Source: Betaproteobacteria bacterium HGW-Betaproteobacteria-4 (GTDB taxonomy: Bacteria > Pseudomonadota > Gammaproteobacteria > Burkholderiales > Rhodocyclaceae). From it: a stretch of 64,000 bases of DNA. Positions 22,055-30,959 of the stretch are shown here, one piece after another; within the stretch, counting starts at the first letter, position 1, and each line of letters opens with the position of its first letter. The notes under the pieces are model-generated. The model was given only the letters and a program-made list of their open reading frames with translations, had not been told where the DNA came from and searched no databases. The stretch is taken from contig PHCH01000003.1 in assembly GCA_002840785.1 (NCBI GenBank), forward strand, positions 106,228-170,227, read 5' to 3'. Made by a program: the position numbers and the translations under genes.

Positions 22055-23371
22055 CTACGGTTTTGTAGCGGCTGAGGCAGAGGGGGAACTGGCCGATGCC
22101 TCACCGAGAATGCGTTCGATCTCGGCCGCAGATCGATGCGCTTCGGCCAGAGCGCGCAGATATTGAGATTTGGCCTGGAATGACGTGCGTTGGGCATCCA
22201 GCACGTCGAGGAAGCTGAATTTGCCCAGTTCAAAGCCCTTGGTCGCGGCATCGTAGGCACTTTGCGCCCCGGGCAGAATGTCCTGCCGCAGCGACTCCGT
22301 CTCCCAGCGTGCGCTATTCAGTCGCTCATAGGCCAGTGCCAACTCGTTGGACAGGCGGATTTCGGTGGCCGACAGGTCGTCCCGCGCCTTGTCAGTACGG
22401 TGCAGTGCTTCCAGCAGGTTGCCCTGATTACGGTCGAACACGGGAAGGGGAATCGACAAGCCGAGAATCGCCTGATTTCTACCCAGTTGTTCATCGCGTT
22501 TGGCGCCCAGACTGACGGTCACGTTCGGAACGCGCCGGCTGCGTTCAATCTCCGCGAGAGCTTGCCGGCGGTCAACCTCGATTTTTGCCCGTAATAGATT
22601 GGGCGACGTGGCCAGGCGGGCGTTCAAATCGGCCAGCGCTGGGAGCGGCGGCAAGGCATTCAGATCCCCTTCGGCGCGCTCGAAACGCGGTGCCGGATTG
22701 CCCCAAATGCCAGCGAGTCGCTTGCGTGCCGTCGCCAGTTCACTGACCGCCAGCGTCAATTCAATCCGCACCCCGGCTTCGGCCACGCGGGCCTTGGTTT
22801 CTTCGACCGGTGACACCTTGCCGGCTGTGACCCGGCGCGAGGCGGCGCCGCTGGCGCGTTGCGCCAACTCGACCGAGCCCTGCGCCAGGCGCAAACGTTC
22901 CTGGGCAATGAGCACATCGAAGAAGGACGCCACCACGGCGGCACGAATTTCAGCGCGCTTGGCGTCCAGTTCCACCGTTGCGGCATCGCGGCCTCGCTCG
23001 GCGGCATCGATCCTGGCGGCGCGCTTGCCACCCAGTTCGATCGGCTGGTTCAACTGCAGGGTCGTCGTCCGGGTCGCCTTCTGGGTATCCTCGATCAGCG
23101 TTGCAAGCTCTGGATTCGGGCGGACTTGCGCCTGAATGATCGTTGCTTCGATCGCCTCCAATTCGCGTCTGGCGCCCGACAGTTCCGGGCTGGCGCCAAA
23201 CGCCAGGGACAGCGCCGCCTTCAGGCTGAGTGAGGATGTCGGTTCGACAGCACGCGGCGCGCTGCCGTTACTGATTTCGTAAGTGCCACCACGTCCGATA
23301 TCGATCGTTTGTGCAAAAGAGGGGTTGAATAACAGCGCCGCCAACCCAAGCGGCAATAGACGTCTTCGCAT
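22055..23371 (-). CDS. czcC: Outer-membrane channel CzcC
   Basis: 438 residues with signal peptide (MRRRLLPLGLAALLFNPSFAQ) and two TolC-type domains; GGAG sits 6 bases before ATG. The sequence around LGAKRDEQLGRNQAILGLSIPLPVFDRNQGN is characteristic of CzcC/CnrC. Exit channel for the Czc pump. Confidence 0.92.
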   Translation of the reverse strand: MRRRLLPLGLAALLFNPSFAQTIDIGRGGTYEISNGSAPRAVEPTSSLSLKAALSLAFGASPELSGARRELEAIEATIIQAQVRPNPELATLIEDTQKATRTTTLQLNQPIELGGKRAARIDAAERGRDAATVELDAKRAEIRAAVVASFFDVLIAQERLRLAQGSVELAQRASGAASRRVTAGKVSPVEETKARVAEAGVRIELTLAVSELATARKRLAGIWGNPAPRFERAEGDLNALPPLPALADLNARLATSPNLLRAKIEVDRRQALAEIERSRRVPNVTVSLGAKRDEQLGRNQAILGLSIPLPVFDRNQGNLLEALHRTDKARDDLSATEIRLSNELALAYERLNSARWETESLRQDILPGAQSAYDAATKGFELGKFSFLDVLDAQRTSFQAKSQYLRALAEAHRSAAEIERILGEASASSPSASAATKP

Positions 23372-23467
23372 CGAATTCTCCAGAAATTACAGGATAAATT
23401 CGGCGAAACGGAGAGCACTGGCTACAAAGCGCGTGCTGACTTGAGAACAGGCATCCGTCCCGCCGTA

Positions 23468-23824
23468 TCAGGCGAGCGAGTACCAGTTGGGACGTTCGGG
23501 GTGCGCGAGAGGTGGCTCGTTCAGATGCCCCGGTAACCAGGGAATCGCAAAAGACGCGATGGCGGAAGTTGGCAAGCTGACGATGCTAAAGATCGCGGCA
23601 GCGCAACCGGCATGGCAGGCTACACAATCGCCATCAACGCCACCACCGAGGGTTTTAGCGTCCGGGGTGCCGACGTGATCGGCAGCGGCCTGATGCTTGT
23701 GGTCATGATGACCGAAGTGCTGAGCAGCCGACCCGGTCTCGTGCTGGCAATAGCCAGCAGCCGCAACCCAGGAGAACTGGAACGGCAGAAAAACGAGAAG
23801 GAGGATGGTCAGCCAGCGGCGCAT
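23468..23824 (-). CDS. czcI: CzcI-like secreted regulator/accessory
   Basis: 118 residues with signal peptide (MRRWLTILLLVFLPFQFSWVAAAG), His-rich segment (CQHETGSAAQHFGHHDHKHQ) and paired Cys motif CVACHAGC. Length, position immediately before czcC and the N terminus match CzcI of czcICBA operons. An alternative start at 23851 would overlap the ATPase gene by 14 bases; neither has a strong ribosome site. In characterised operons CzcI modulates expression or periplasmic metal handling, but its mechanism is poorly known. Confidence 0.75.
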   Translation of the reverse strand: MRRWLTILLLVFLPFQFSWVAAAGYCQHETGSAAQHFGHHDHKHQAAADHVGTPDAKTLGGGVDGDCVACHAGCAAAIFSIVSLPTSAIASFAIPWLPGHLNEPPLAHPERPNWYSLA

Positions 23825-23837
23825 GGGCCGGATTCTA

Positions 23838-26025
23838 TCAGCGAAACTCATTTCCGGAAGTCCACCGCAGGATGCGCACGCCGTTACCCACCACCAGCAG
23901 ACTCGCGCCCATGTCGGCGAACACCGCCATCCACATGGTCGCATTGCCGAAAATGGCAAGCACCAAAAAAATGGATTTGATGCCGAGGGCCAGCCCGATG
24001 TTCTGCCAAAGTACCGCATGCGTGCGCCGGGACAGGCGAATGGTTTCCGGAATGCGCCGCAGGTCATCGTTCATGATCACCACGTCAGCCGCTTCCATCG
24101 CCGTGTCCGTACCAGCCGCGCCCATCGCCACGCCGATGTCGGCGCGGGCCAGCGCCGGTGCGTCGTTGATGCCGTCACCGGTCATCGCGGTCGGGCCATA
24201 GCGACGCTGCAAATCTTCGATGGCCGCCAGTTTGTCCTCTGGGAGAAGATTGCCCCGGGCATCGTCGATGCCGGCTTCCTTGGCAATGCTCGCGGCCGTC
24301 GCCACATTGTCGCCGGTCAGCATGACCGAGACGACACCGAGACGGTGCAGATCGGCCACCGCCTCGCGTGAACTTTCCTTGATGGTGTCCGCCACCGCAA
24401 AAATCGCCAGCACCTGCTGTTCCGATGCCAGCATGGTCACCGTCCGGCCTTGGGTTTCGTGCGCCTGTAAACGGGCCTCGATCTCGGCGCTACACAAAGC
24501 GCGTTCTTCGATTAGACGATGATTGCCGAGGATCAGCAGTTGGCCGTCAGCGCGTGCTTCGAGGCCTCGTCCCGGGAGTGCGACGAAATCGCTCAGGCCG
24601 TTTTCGGGAAGATTGAGGCCGGTCGCAATCGCTTTCGAGACCGGGTGGTCAGAATGCCCGGCAAGGCTGGCCGCCCAAGCGAGTACCTGGGATTCGGGGA
24701 CCGTTGAGGGAAGTATCTCCGTGGCGACCAGACGGGGTTTGCCTTCGGTAATGGTGCCGGTCTTGTCGAGGGCAATGACGCGCAGCTTGCGGGCCTCCTC
24801 AAGATAGACGCCACCCTTGATCAGGATGCCGCGTCGGGCCGCTGCCGCCAGTCCGCTGACGACCGTCACCGGCGTGGCGAGCACCAGCGCGCAGGGGCAA
24901 GCGATAACCAGCAGCACCAGGGCCTTGTAGAGCGACTGCGTCCAGGTCCAGTCGAGCAGCCATGGCGTCAGAGCGGCCACCGCAACCGCTAAGGTGAATA
25001 CGGTCGGGGTGTAGATCGCGGCAAACCGATCAACAAAGCGCTGCGTCGGCGCTTGTGTTCCCTGTGCCTGTTCGACCGCGTGAATGATGCGGGCCAGCGT
25101 CGTGTCGGCGGCGGCAGCCGTCACGCGGAACTCCAGAATGCCGGTTTCGTTGATCGTGCCGGCGAACACCGGGTCGCCTGCCGCCTTATCAATCGGGATG
25201 CTTTCGCCGGTGACCGGTGCCTGATTAACCGCACTCGTTCCTGCCGTCACCTGACCATCGAGCGGTATCCGGGCGCCGGGTTTTACCCGCACGCAGCCGA
25301 ACTTCCGCCGTCTGCGGCGTTAGGTCGAGCAGGCCTTTGATGGCGTTACGCGCCCGATCCACGGAGCGGGCTTCGATCAACTCGGCAATGGCATACAAGG
25401 CCATGACCATCGCCGCCTCCGGCCACTGGCCGATCAGGAAGGCACCGGTCACCGCCACACCCATCAGCGCATTCATGTTCAACTGCCCGCGCCGCAATGC
25501 CGCCAGTCCCTTGCTATAGGTTGAAATACCGGACAACCAGATCGCGGCGACGGCCAATGCCATACCGAACCCCTTGAAAAGCAATGTGTCGGGCGCGAAG
25601 AAATCCAGCGCTTCCGCGCCGACGGCCAGGCCCAGCGCCAGAATGCCTCGCCATAGTTCACTGGCACCGACGTTTTCCTTTGCGACCTGACCTGCCGACA
25701 CCGGCTTGGGGTCAAAACCGGCCTTGCGGATGGCGGCCAAGGCGGCATCGAGTGCTTCCGTCGTGGCATCAATCGAAACGGTGCGTGCCGACAGTTGGAA
25801 ACGCAGGGAATGGATGCCCTCGATACTGGCCAACGCACGACGGATATCGTTCTCCTCGGTCGGGCAGTCCATGGTCGTAATCAGGAAGACGGGTACTCCA
25901 TCGCTTTGTGCGAGATCGGGGGCTGCTGGGATGTCAGCGGCGGCGGGCACCGCTACGGAGCAACTGCTGGCGCATCCGCAGTGAGTGGTTTCCTGAAGGG
26001 GCTTTGGGGTTGGGTCAAGACTCAT
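23838..26025 (-). pseudogene. cadA: cadA-type Zn/Cd/Pb P1B ATPase broken by internal deletion/frameshift
   Basis: Two out-of-frame halves. The first (26025 down to about 25294) has a CG/C-rich N terminus, a heavy-metal domain with MDCPTEEND, and TM1-4 ending at LLDLTPQTAEVRL; it then runs 22 unrelated residues to a stop at 25225. The second resumes at 25292 with VKPGARIPLDG, TGESIP, CPC, DKTGTIT and [11 protein letters not shown] through to the end. Family members such as ZntA have about 20 more residues between these blocks, so roughly 60-65 bases (a length of 3n+2) appear deleted in the actuator domain. Likely non-functional. A sequencing/assembly artefact is less likely because coding sequence is missing. 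Confidence 0.8.
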
Positions 26026-26053
26026 GGTGTTTTCCTTGTTTCCTGTATTAGAA

Positions 26054-26074
26054 ACCCTTGAGTGGCTACAGGGT
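26054..26074 (-). promoter_or_regulatory. MerR/CadR-type operator, proximal to cadA
   Basis: ACCCT and AGGGT arms 11 bases apart, overlapping a leftward promoter with TTGACC as -35 and TCTAAT about 19 bases later. This long spacer is typical of MerR-family activation. 29 bp upstream of the cadA start. Confidence 0.7.
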
Positions 26075-26141
26075 CAAGCAATTGCAATTAAGGAAAATAG
26101 TCGGAGCCGAAGCAATGCCCGAGTTGTTATTTGCATTACAC

Positions 26142-26162
26142 ACCCTGTAGTAACTATAGGGT
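26142..26162 (-). promoter_or_regulatory. MerR/CadR-type operator, distal, near cadR
   Basis: A nearly perfect dyad: arms ACCCTGTAGT and ACTATAGGGT around a central A. On the minus strand TTGACC is followed 19 bases later by TGTAAT, so it also faces cadA. It ends 55 bp before the cadR start and may repress cadR as well. Confidence 0.7.
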
Positions 26163-26217
26163 CAAGCGCGTAAAATAAAGTTTTCCGAAATGCCCGGGCA
26201 GCAAGGAGGATCGAGTC

Positions 26218-26703
26218 ATGAGAATTGGTGAGTTAGGGCAAGCCACTGGCGTCGATATCGAAACCATCCGTTATTACGAGAAAGCGGGACTGCTACCGGC
26301 GCCGGCCCGTCATCCAAACGGCTACCGTGCCTATGCTCCCTTGCACGTGGAACGGCTGGCCTTCATCCGCCATTGTCGGGCTTTGGATATTTCGCTGGCC
26401 GACATTCAGCGCTTGCTGGCATTTGTGGCGCATCCGGAAAGCGATTGCCGCGATATCGACCAACTGATCGATGCGCAACTGGCCCGCGTCCAGGCCCGTT
26501 TGCAAAGCATGCAGGCACTGGAGCGCCAACTCACTGCCTTGCGCGGCCGATGCGGCAACAGCCATCTCGCCGGGGACTGCGGGATTCTTCATGAGTTGGT
26601 CGCGGCAGCTCACCATGAAGCCTGCGTCTGTCATAGCGAAGCACTTTCGAAGCCGGCCGAACTGGAGGCAGTGATTGCCCCTTTGGCCACCCAAGGAGCG
26701 TAG
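26218..26703 (+). CDS. cadR: MerR-family Cd/Pb/Zn-responsive regulator
   Basis: 161 residues. Winged-helix N terminus (MRIGELGQATGVDIETIRYYEKAGLLPAP, with NGYRAY), dimerisation helix about 80-115, and metal-site Cys residues: near residue 80 (ESDCRDI), 114 (RGRCGN), 122 (GDCGIL) and a C-terminal CVCH pair, the arrangement of CadR/PbrR proteins. Strong AAGGAGG before ATG. Divergent from cadA, whose promoter it should activate. With cadA broken, it may still drive the downstream genes. Confidence 0.92.
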   Translation: MRIGELGQATGVDIETIRYYEKAGLLPAPARHPNGYRAYAPLHVERLAFIRHCRALDISLADIQRLLAFVAHPESDCRDIDQLIDAQLARVQARLQSMQALERQLTALRGRCGNSHLAGDCGILHELVAAAHHEACVCHSEALSKPAELEAVIAPLATQGA

Positions 26704-26706
26704 CCC

Positions 26707-27753
26707 ATGAGTTGGCATCGCGGCATTGCCGTTGCCCTCGCGGCAGCCGGTCTGTTCGGGATAGGCACCCCGTTATCCAAGCTGCTGCTGGCCGAGGTCA
26801 GCCCCTGGCTGCTGGCAGCGCTGCTCTATCTCGGCTCTGGCATCGGCCTCTGGCTCATGCGCCAGATTCGCCGTAGCCCGAAGGTGCACCTTGATCGGGG
26901 CGATTGGCGCTGGCTCGCTGCAGCCACCGTCGCCGGTGGCATGATCGGGCCGGTACTGCTGATGATCGGGTTGTCAGCCATGCCGGCATCGGGCGCCTCG
27001 CTGTTGTTGAATGCCGAAGGCGTTCTGACCGCACTGCTTGCCTGGTTTGTTTTTCATGAAAACTTTGACCGTCGTATCGCCCTGGGCATGCTCGCTATCG
27101 TCGCCGGGGCACTGGTCCTGAGTTGGCCATCCGATGCGCAGTTCTCCGGGGCATGGCCGGCGCTGGCGATTCTCGGTGCCTGTTTCGCCTGGGCGATCGA
27201 CAACAACCTGACCCGCAAGGTGGCGCTGGCTGATGCCTCGTTCATCGCCATGGTCAAGGGCTTGGTCGCCGGAATCACCAATCTCGTACTGGCGCTTTTG
27301 GCCGGGGCGCTCTGGCCGGCACCTGGAGTCGTTGCGCAGGCGGCATTGCTTGGCTTCGCCAGCTATGGCGCCAGCCTCACGCTCTTCGTCATCGCGCTGC
27401 GCCATCTGGGGACTGCCCGCACTGGCGCCTACTTTTCCGTGGCGCCATTCTTTGGAACGCTGCTGGCGATCCTGTTGCTCAACGAACCAGTGACCCCGCA
27501 ATTGTTGGTGGCCGGGTTGTTGATGGCCTTGGGTGTCTGGCTGCATCTATCGGAGCAACATGAGCATGGACATCGGCACGAAGCGCTTGAGCATACGCAT
27601 GAGCATGTCCATGGGGAACTTGATGACCACCACATCCATAATCACCCTGGACCAGTGCTGGCAGGAACCAGCCATACCCATCGCCACCAGCACGCGTCGA
27701 TTGAGCATACACACGCGCACTTTCCCGATGCGCACCATGCGCACAAACACTGA
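26707..27753 (+). CDS. EamA/DMT-family transporter with His-rich C-terminal tail
   Basis: 348 residues: ten predicted helices in two EamA repeats (residues 1-280), then a ~65-residue cytoplasmic tail dense in His (SEQHEHGHRHEALEHTHEH, DDHHIHNH, HTHRHQH, HTHAHFPDAHHAHKH). DMT exporters usually end after helix ten, so the tail is an addition that probably binds Zn, Ni, Co or Cd. Starts 3 bases after cadR, so it is co-transcribed with it. Metal export or metal-gated metabolite export is inferred. Confidence 0.85.
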   Translation: MSWHRGIAVALAAAGLFGIGTPLSKLLLAEVSPWLLAALLYLGSGIGLWLMRQIRRSPKVHLDRGDWRWLAAATVAGGMIGPVLLMIGLSAMPASGASLLLNAEGVLTALLAWFVFHENFDRRIALGMLAIVAGALVLSWPSDAQFSGAWPALAILGACFAWAIDNNLTRKVALADASFIAMVKGLVAGITNLVLALLAGALWPAPGVVAQAALLGFASYGASLTLFVIALRHLGTARTGAYFSVAPFFGTLLAILLLNEPVTPQLLVAGLLMALGVWLHLSEQHEHGHRHEALEHTHEHVHGELDDHHIHNHPGPVLAGTSHTHRHQHASIEHTHAHFPDAHHAHKH

Positions 27754-27762
27754 GGACGGGCA

Positions 27763-28089
27763 ATGATCAAGACCGGTTTGCTGTTCTTTGCTACCGCACT
27801 GGCCGAAATCATCGGCTGTTTCCTGCCTTACCTGTGGCTGCGCAAGGATGGCTCCCCGTGGCTGCTACTGCCGGCTGCGCTTAGTCTTGTAGTCTTTGTC
27901 TGGCTGCTGACCTTGCATCCAGCAGCAAGTGGCCGGGTCTATGCCGCTTACGGTGGTGTCTATGTAGCGACAGCTCTGCTCTGGCTGCGCGTCATCGATG
28001 GTGTGAAACTCTCTCCGTTCGACTACCTGGGGGCTGGAATTGCCCTTTTGGGCATGGGCATCATTGTGGCGGGCTGGAAGGCTGCTTGA
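27763..28089 (+). CDS. YnfA-family (UPF0060) small membrane protein
   Basis: 108 residues with four hydrophobic helices and the family motifs [35 protein letters not shown] and [15 protein letters not shown]. YnfA proteins are small SMR-like membrane proteins, some linked to efflux; substrate unknown. Follows the EamA gene by 9 bases and is probably the last gene of the cadR operon. Confidence 0.92.
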   Translation: MIKTGLLFFATALAEIIGCFLPYLWLRKDGSPWLLLPAALSLVVFVWLLTLHPAASGRVYAAYGGVYVATALLWLRVIDGVKLSPFDYLGAGIALLGMGIIVAGWKAA

Positions 28090-28124
28090 TCAGGGGGCCG
28101 GTTCAAGCAATACCTTTTCTTGAC

Positions 28125-28152
28125 GATCAATCTAACAGACGTTAGATTGATC
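28125..28152 (+). promoter_or_regulatory. Perfect operator of the ArsR-rhodanese gene
   Basis: Arms GATCAATCTAAC and GTTAGATTGATC, 12-bp perfect inverted repeat with a 4-base spacer (AGAC), ending 2 bases before the start codon. A promoter with TTGACG (28120) and TAGATT (28143) at 17-bp spacing would be covered by it and would start transcription at or next to the ATG. Probable autorepression site. Confidence 0.75.
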
Positions 28153-28154
28153 GT

Positions 28155-28823
28155 ATGAAAGCCAAGCCTACCAAGTCCTACCTCTACGAACACGTTGCCC
28201 GCATCGGCAAGGCACTGTCCAGCCCGAAGCGTCTGGAACTACTTGAACTGCTGGCCCAGGGCGAAAAGCCGGTCGAAACCCTCTCTGCTCAGGCCGATAT
28301 AGATATGCGCTTGGCCAGTGCTCACCTAAAGGCGTTACGTGAAGCCCGTTTGGTCGAAACCCGGCGTGACGGCAAATACATTCATTACCGCTTGAGCGGC
28401 CCGGATGTCTCCCAACTCTGGGTCACGCTACGGGAAACCGCTGAGGAACATCTCGTCGAACTGCGCGTTGCCCTTGAACAGATGGCTAGCGAACCGGACA
28501 GCCTTTGTTCGGAGAGCCGGGAAAGCCTGTTGCAGAAAGCCAAGCAAGGCGACGTCATCGTCATTGATGTCCGCCCACCGGCTGAATACGAAGCCGGCCA
28601 CCTGCCGTTTGCCCGCTCCATGCCTTTGGGCGAATTGGAAAAGCGTCTGGCCGACCTGCCGGCGGATTGCGCGATCGTCGCTTACTGCCGTGGGCCGTTC
28701 TGTCTGATGTCCGACGAGGCCGTGAAACTACTGCGCGCCAATGGCTTCACCGCCCAGAAGATCAGCGATGGTGTCAGCGAATGGGCGGCCTGCGGTCTAC
28801 CCATCGAAACCAGCAAAAACTGA
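28155..28823 (+). CDS. ArsR/SmtB-family repressor fused to a rhodanese domain
   Basis: 222 residues. Winged helix at 1-100 (SSPKRLELLELLAQGEKPVETLSAQADIDMRLASAHLKALREARLVETRRDGKYIHYRL) without the usual CxC metal site; a rhodanese domain at about 120-220 with VIDVRPPAEYEAGHLPFARSMP and active-site loop YCRGPFCLMS. This fusion type is thought to respond to sulfane sulfur or oxyanions rather than divalent metals. No ribosome site precedes ATG, consistent with a leaderless transcript. It heads an operon with DsrE and another rhodanese now split by a transposon. Confidence 0.88.
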   Translation: MKAKPTKSYLYEHVARIGKALSSPKRLELLELLAQGEKPVETLSAQADIDMRLASAHLKALREARLVETRRDGKYIHYRLSGPDVSQLWVTLRETAEEHLVELRVALEQMASEPDSLCSESRESLLQKAKQGDVIVIDVRPPAEYEAGHLPFARSMPLGELEKRLADLPADCAIVAYCRGPFCLMSDEAVKLLRANGFTAQKISDGVSEWAACGLPIETSKN

Positions 28824-28846
28824 TACCCAACAGCGGAGGAGTCCCC

Positions 28847-29060
28847 ATGAAATCGTTGATCATTATTGTATCCGGCGTGCTCATCTCCTTTTCGGTCAGT
28901 GCTGCCGATGTCTCGATGGCGGTGCCTGGAGCCAAGGATGCTGCCGGCCGTTCTGTCTTGACCTTCATCGCCAAAGACCCGCCAGGGCAACGCTGCAACG
29001 GTAACCTTCAAGTGGCTGCCGAGATTGCCAACACCTACCGCGTGCCTATTCAATCAACTA
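28847..29060 (+). pseudogene. Secreted protein of unknown function, 5' part (disrupted by transposon)
   Basis: Start ATG at 28847 after GGAGGAG. Signal peptide MKSLIIIVSGVLISFSVSA, then DVSMAVPGAKDAAGRSVL..., about 71 residues before the transposon end at 29061. The 3' part continues at 38546. I do not recognise the family. Its place between an ArsR-rhodanese and DsrE suggests a periplasmic sulfur-relay or redox protein. Even after removing the transposon, the two parts are in different frames, so there is a second lesion. Confidence 0.75.
29056..29060. repeat. Target site duplication, left (AACTA)
   Basis: AACTA immediately before the left inverted repeat; the same five bases follow the right inverted repeat at 38546-38550. 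5-bp duplications are the Tn3-family norm. Confidence 0.93.
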
Positions 29061-29098
29061 GGGGACGTCTCAGAAAACGGAAAATAAAGCACGTTAAG
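29061..29098 (+). repeat. Tn3-type left inverted repeat (38 bp)
   Basis: Begins GGGGACGTCTCAG and ends ACGTTAAG; matches the right end except for positions 5 and 34. Confidence 0.93.
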
Positions 29099-29164
29099 CC
29101 CATTGCAGACTCTAGATATTGACGAGTACGTCGGGTTTTCTCTTGTTTGAGTTGCCTCTTGTGG

Positions 29165-29190
29165 TAAGATAGTAATCATTTACTATCTTA
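29165..29190. promoter_or_regulatory. TetR-type operator of the transposon cargo operon
   Basis: TAAGATAGTAA and TTACTATCTTA form a perfect 11-bp inverted repeat around TCAT. TTGTTT at 29143 and TAAGAT at 29165, 16 bases apart, give a possible promoter whose -10 lies inside the operator. It ends 12 bases before the regulator start, indicating autorepression and control of the whole cargo operon. Confidence 0.75.
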
Positions 29191-29202
29191 CAAGGAGTGC
29201 TC

Positions 29203-29811
29203 GTGGACACCCATCCAAAGCATCTGCCGGCCGATGAACGTCGTGCCGTAACTGTCGAGTCCGTCGTGGCGCTTGCCGGTTCACAAAACCCAAGCGAGAT
29301 AACCACTGCGGCTATCGCTAAACACATGAACTTGACCCAGGGTGCGCTGTTTCGGCACTTCCCGAACAAGGAAGCCATTTGGCAGGCGGTCATGGAGTGG
29401 GTAGCAGAGCGCCTATTAGCCAGAATCGATCGATCCGCACAAGGAATCGATTCGCCCTTGGCAGCCATGGAGGCGATGTTCATGAGTCATATCGAATTCG
29501 TAGCTGAGCACCCAGGCGTGCCAAGAATGATGTTTGGTGAGCTTCAGCGTGCCGAATCGACACCGGCCAAGCGCATGGTGCAAACCTTGATTCAGCGCTA
29601 CGGCGAACGTTTGCATCGTCTCATCGAGAAAGGCAAGGCCAGCGGCGAGTTGTCTCCCTCGCTTGACAACGAGGCGGCGGCAACGCTGTTCATTGGCACG
29701 ATCCAGGGCTTGGTCATGCAATCGCTGTTGGCGGGTGATGTGGGACGTATGCACCGCGATGCGCCGCGCGTCTTTGCAATTTATCGGCGTGGCATAAGGA
29801 GTGCGCAATGA
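29203..29811 (+). CDS. TetR/AcrR-family repressor of the efflux operon
   Basis: 202 residues. HTH about residues 10-55 (AVTVESVVALAG, TTAAIAKHMNLTQGALFRHFPNKEAIWQAVMEWV), then a ligand-binding helical domain. GTG at 29203 is preferred because AAGGAG ends 5 bases before it; GTG at 29197 overlaps that site. Stop overlaps the adaptor gene start (ATGA). Expected to be released by the efflux substrate. Confidence 0.9.
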   Translation: MDTHPKHLPADERRAVTVESVVALAGSQNPSEITTAAIAKHMNLTQGALFRHFPNKEAIWQAVMEWVAERLLARIDRSAQGIDSPLAAMEAMFMSHIEFVAEHPGVPRMMFGELQRAESTPAKRMVQTLIQRYGERLHRLIEKGKASGELSPSLDNEAAATLFIGTIQGLVMQSLLAGDVGRMHRDAPRVFAIYRRGIRSAQ

Positions 29812-30959
29812 AAAAGTTACCCTTGCAAGGCCGCACCCTGGCGCTGCTTGCCGTCATCATTCCTTTGCTGGTGCTTTTTATTTATGTCGGTCTGCGATCA
29901 GGGCCGCTCGCCCCGGTCGCTGTGACGGTGGCAAGCGTGGAATCACGGGCTATCACACCGGCGCTGTTCGGCATCGGCACGGTGGAGGCGCGCTACACCT
30001 ACAAGATCGGGCCGACGTTTGCCGGGCGCGTCAAACGCCTGGAGGTGCATGTAGGCGACCAGGTCAAGGCCGGACAGGTGCTCGGCGAGATGGAGCCGGT
30101 CGACCTCGATGATCGGGTGCGCTCACAGGAGTCTGTATTCAAGCGGGCGGAAGCGGCTTTGCGCGAGGCAGAAGCCCGGCAAGCCTACGCGCAAACCCAG
30201 GCGCGCCGCTATGAGCAATTGTTTGCGGTGCGCTCGACCAGCGAGGAAATCGTCACCACCAAGCGGCAGGAACTGCAGATCGCCGATGCCGCCCTATCCG
30301 CCGCTCGGGAAGATATTGCCCGGGCACGCTCCGACCGCGAAGGACTCGTCGCGCAGCGGAGCAATCTGCGCCTGATCGCGCCGGTCGACGGTGTAGTCGC
30401 CGTGCGCGATGCCGATCCCGGCACGACCATCGTCGCAGGCCAGGCCGTGGTGGAAGTGATCGACCCCAAGAGTTTGTGGATCAATGTGCGCTTCGACCAG
30501 ATCAGCGCATCGGGGCTGGCTGGGGGGCTGCCGGCTCGTATCGTCCTGCGTTCGCGTGGCGGCCAGACGTTGAATGGTCGCGTGCTGCGGGTGGAACCCA
30601 AGGCCGACGCGGTAACCGAGGAAACGCTCGCCAAGGTGACATTCGATAACAAACCAGAACCTTTGCCACCGGTGGGTGAACTGGGCGAAGTCACAGTTGA
30701 CTTGCCGGCGCTCCCGGCCGCTCCACTGATCCCCAACTCTGCCGTCCAGCGTGAGGGCGACAAAGTCGGGGTCTGGCAAATCGTGGATGGTGATCTGCGT
30801 TTCTCCCCGGTCAAGCTCGGCACTTCCGACCTCAATGGTTACGTGCAGGTGCGCGAAGGGCTCAAGAATGGGGACCAGGTTGTGACCTATAGCGAAAAGG
30901 CACTGACGGCGCGCAGCCGCATCCATGTGGTCGACCACATCCCAGGAGTGTCACGATGA
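29808..30959 (+). CDS. Periplasmic adaptor (HlyD/MacA-like) of ABC efflux system
   Basis: 383 residues. One N-terminal helix (about 10-30), barrel-sandwich part (GPTFAGRVKRLEVHVGDQVKAGQVLGEM), coiled-coil hairpin (about 100-180), returning lipoyl half (NLRLIAPVDGVVAVRDADPGTT), then beta-barrel and membrane-proximal domains. Partner of the following ABC permease and the outer-membrane channel. Four-base overlaps with both neighbours. Confidence 0.9.
   Translation: MKKLPLQGRTLALLAVIIPLLVLFIYVGLRSGPLAPVAVTVASVESRAITPALFGIGTVEARYTYKIGPTFAGRVKRLEVHVGDQVKAGQVLGEMEPVDLDDRVRSQESVFKRAEAALREAEARQAYAQTQARRYEQLFAVRSTSEEIVTTKRQELQIADAALSAAREDIARARSDREGLVAQRSNLRLIAPVDGVVAVRDADPGTTIVAGQAVVEVIDPKSLWINVRFDQISASGLAGGLPARIVLRSRGGQTLNGRVLRVEPKADAVTEETLAKVTFDNKPEPLPPVGELGEVTVDLPALPAAPLIPNSAVQREGDKVGVWQIVDGDLRFSPVKLGTSDLNGYVQVREGLKNGDQVVTYSEKALTARSRIHVVDHIPGVSR

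Noticed and set aside
25225..25296. Programmed frameshift in cadA
   Set aside because: No slippery sequence is evident, and about 20 family residues are missing, which a frameshift cannot restore.
28084..28108. GCTTGA/TCAAGC hairpin after the YnfA gene as a terminator
   Set aside because: A 6-bp stem with a 13-base loop and no T run; not convincing.
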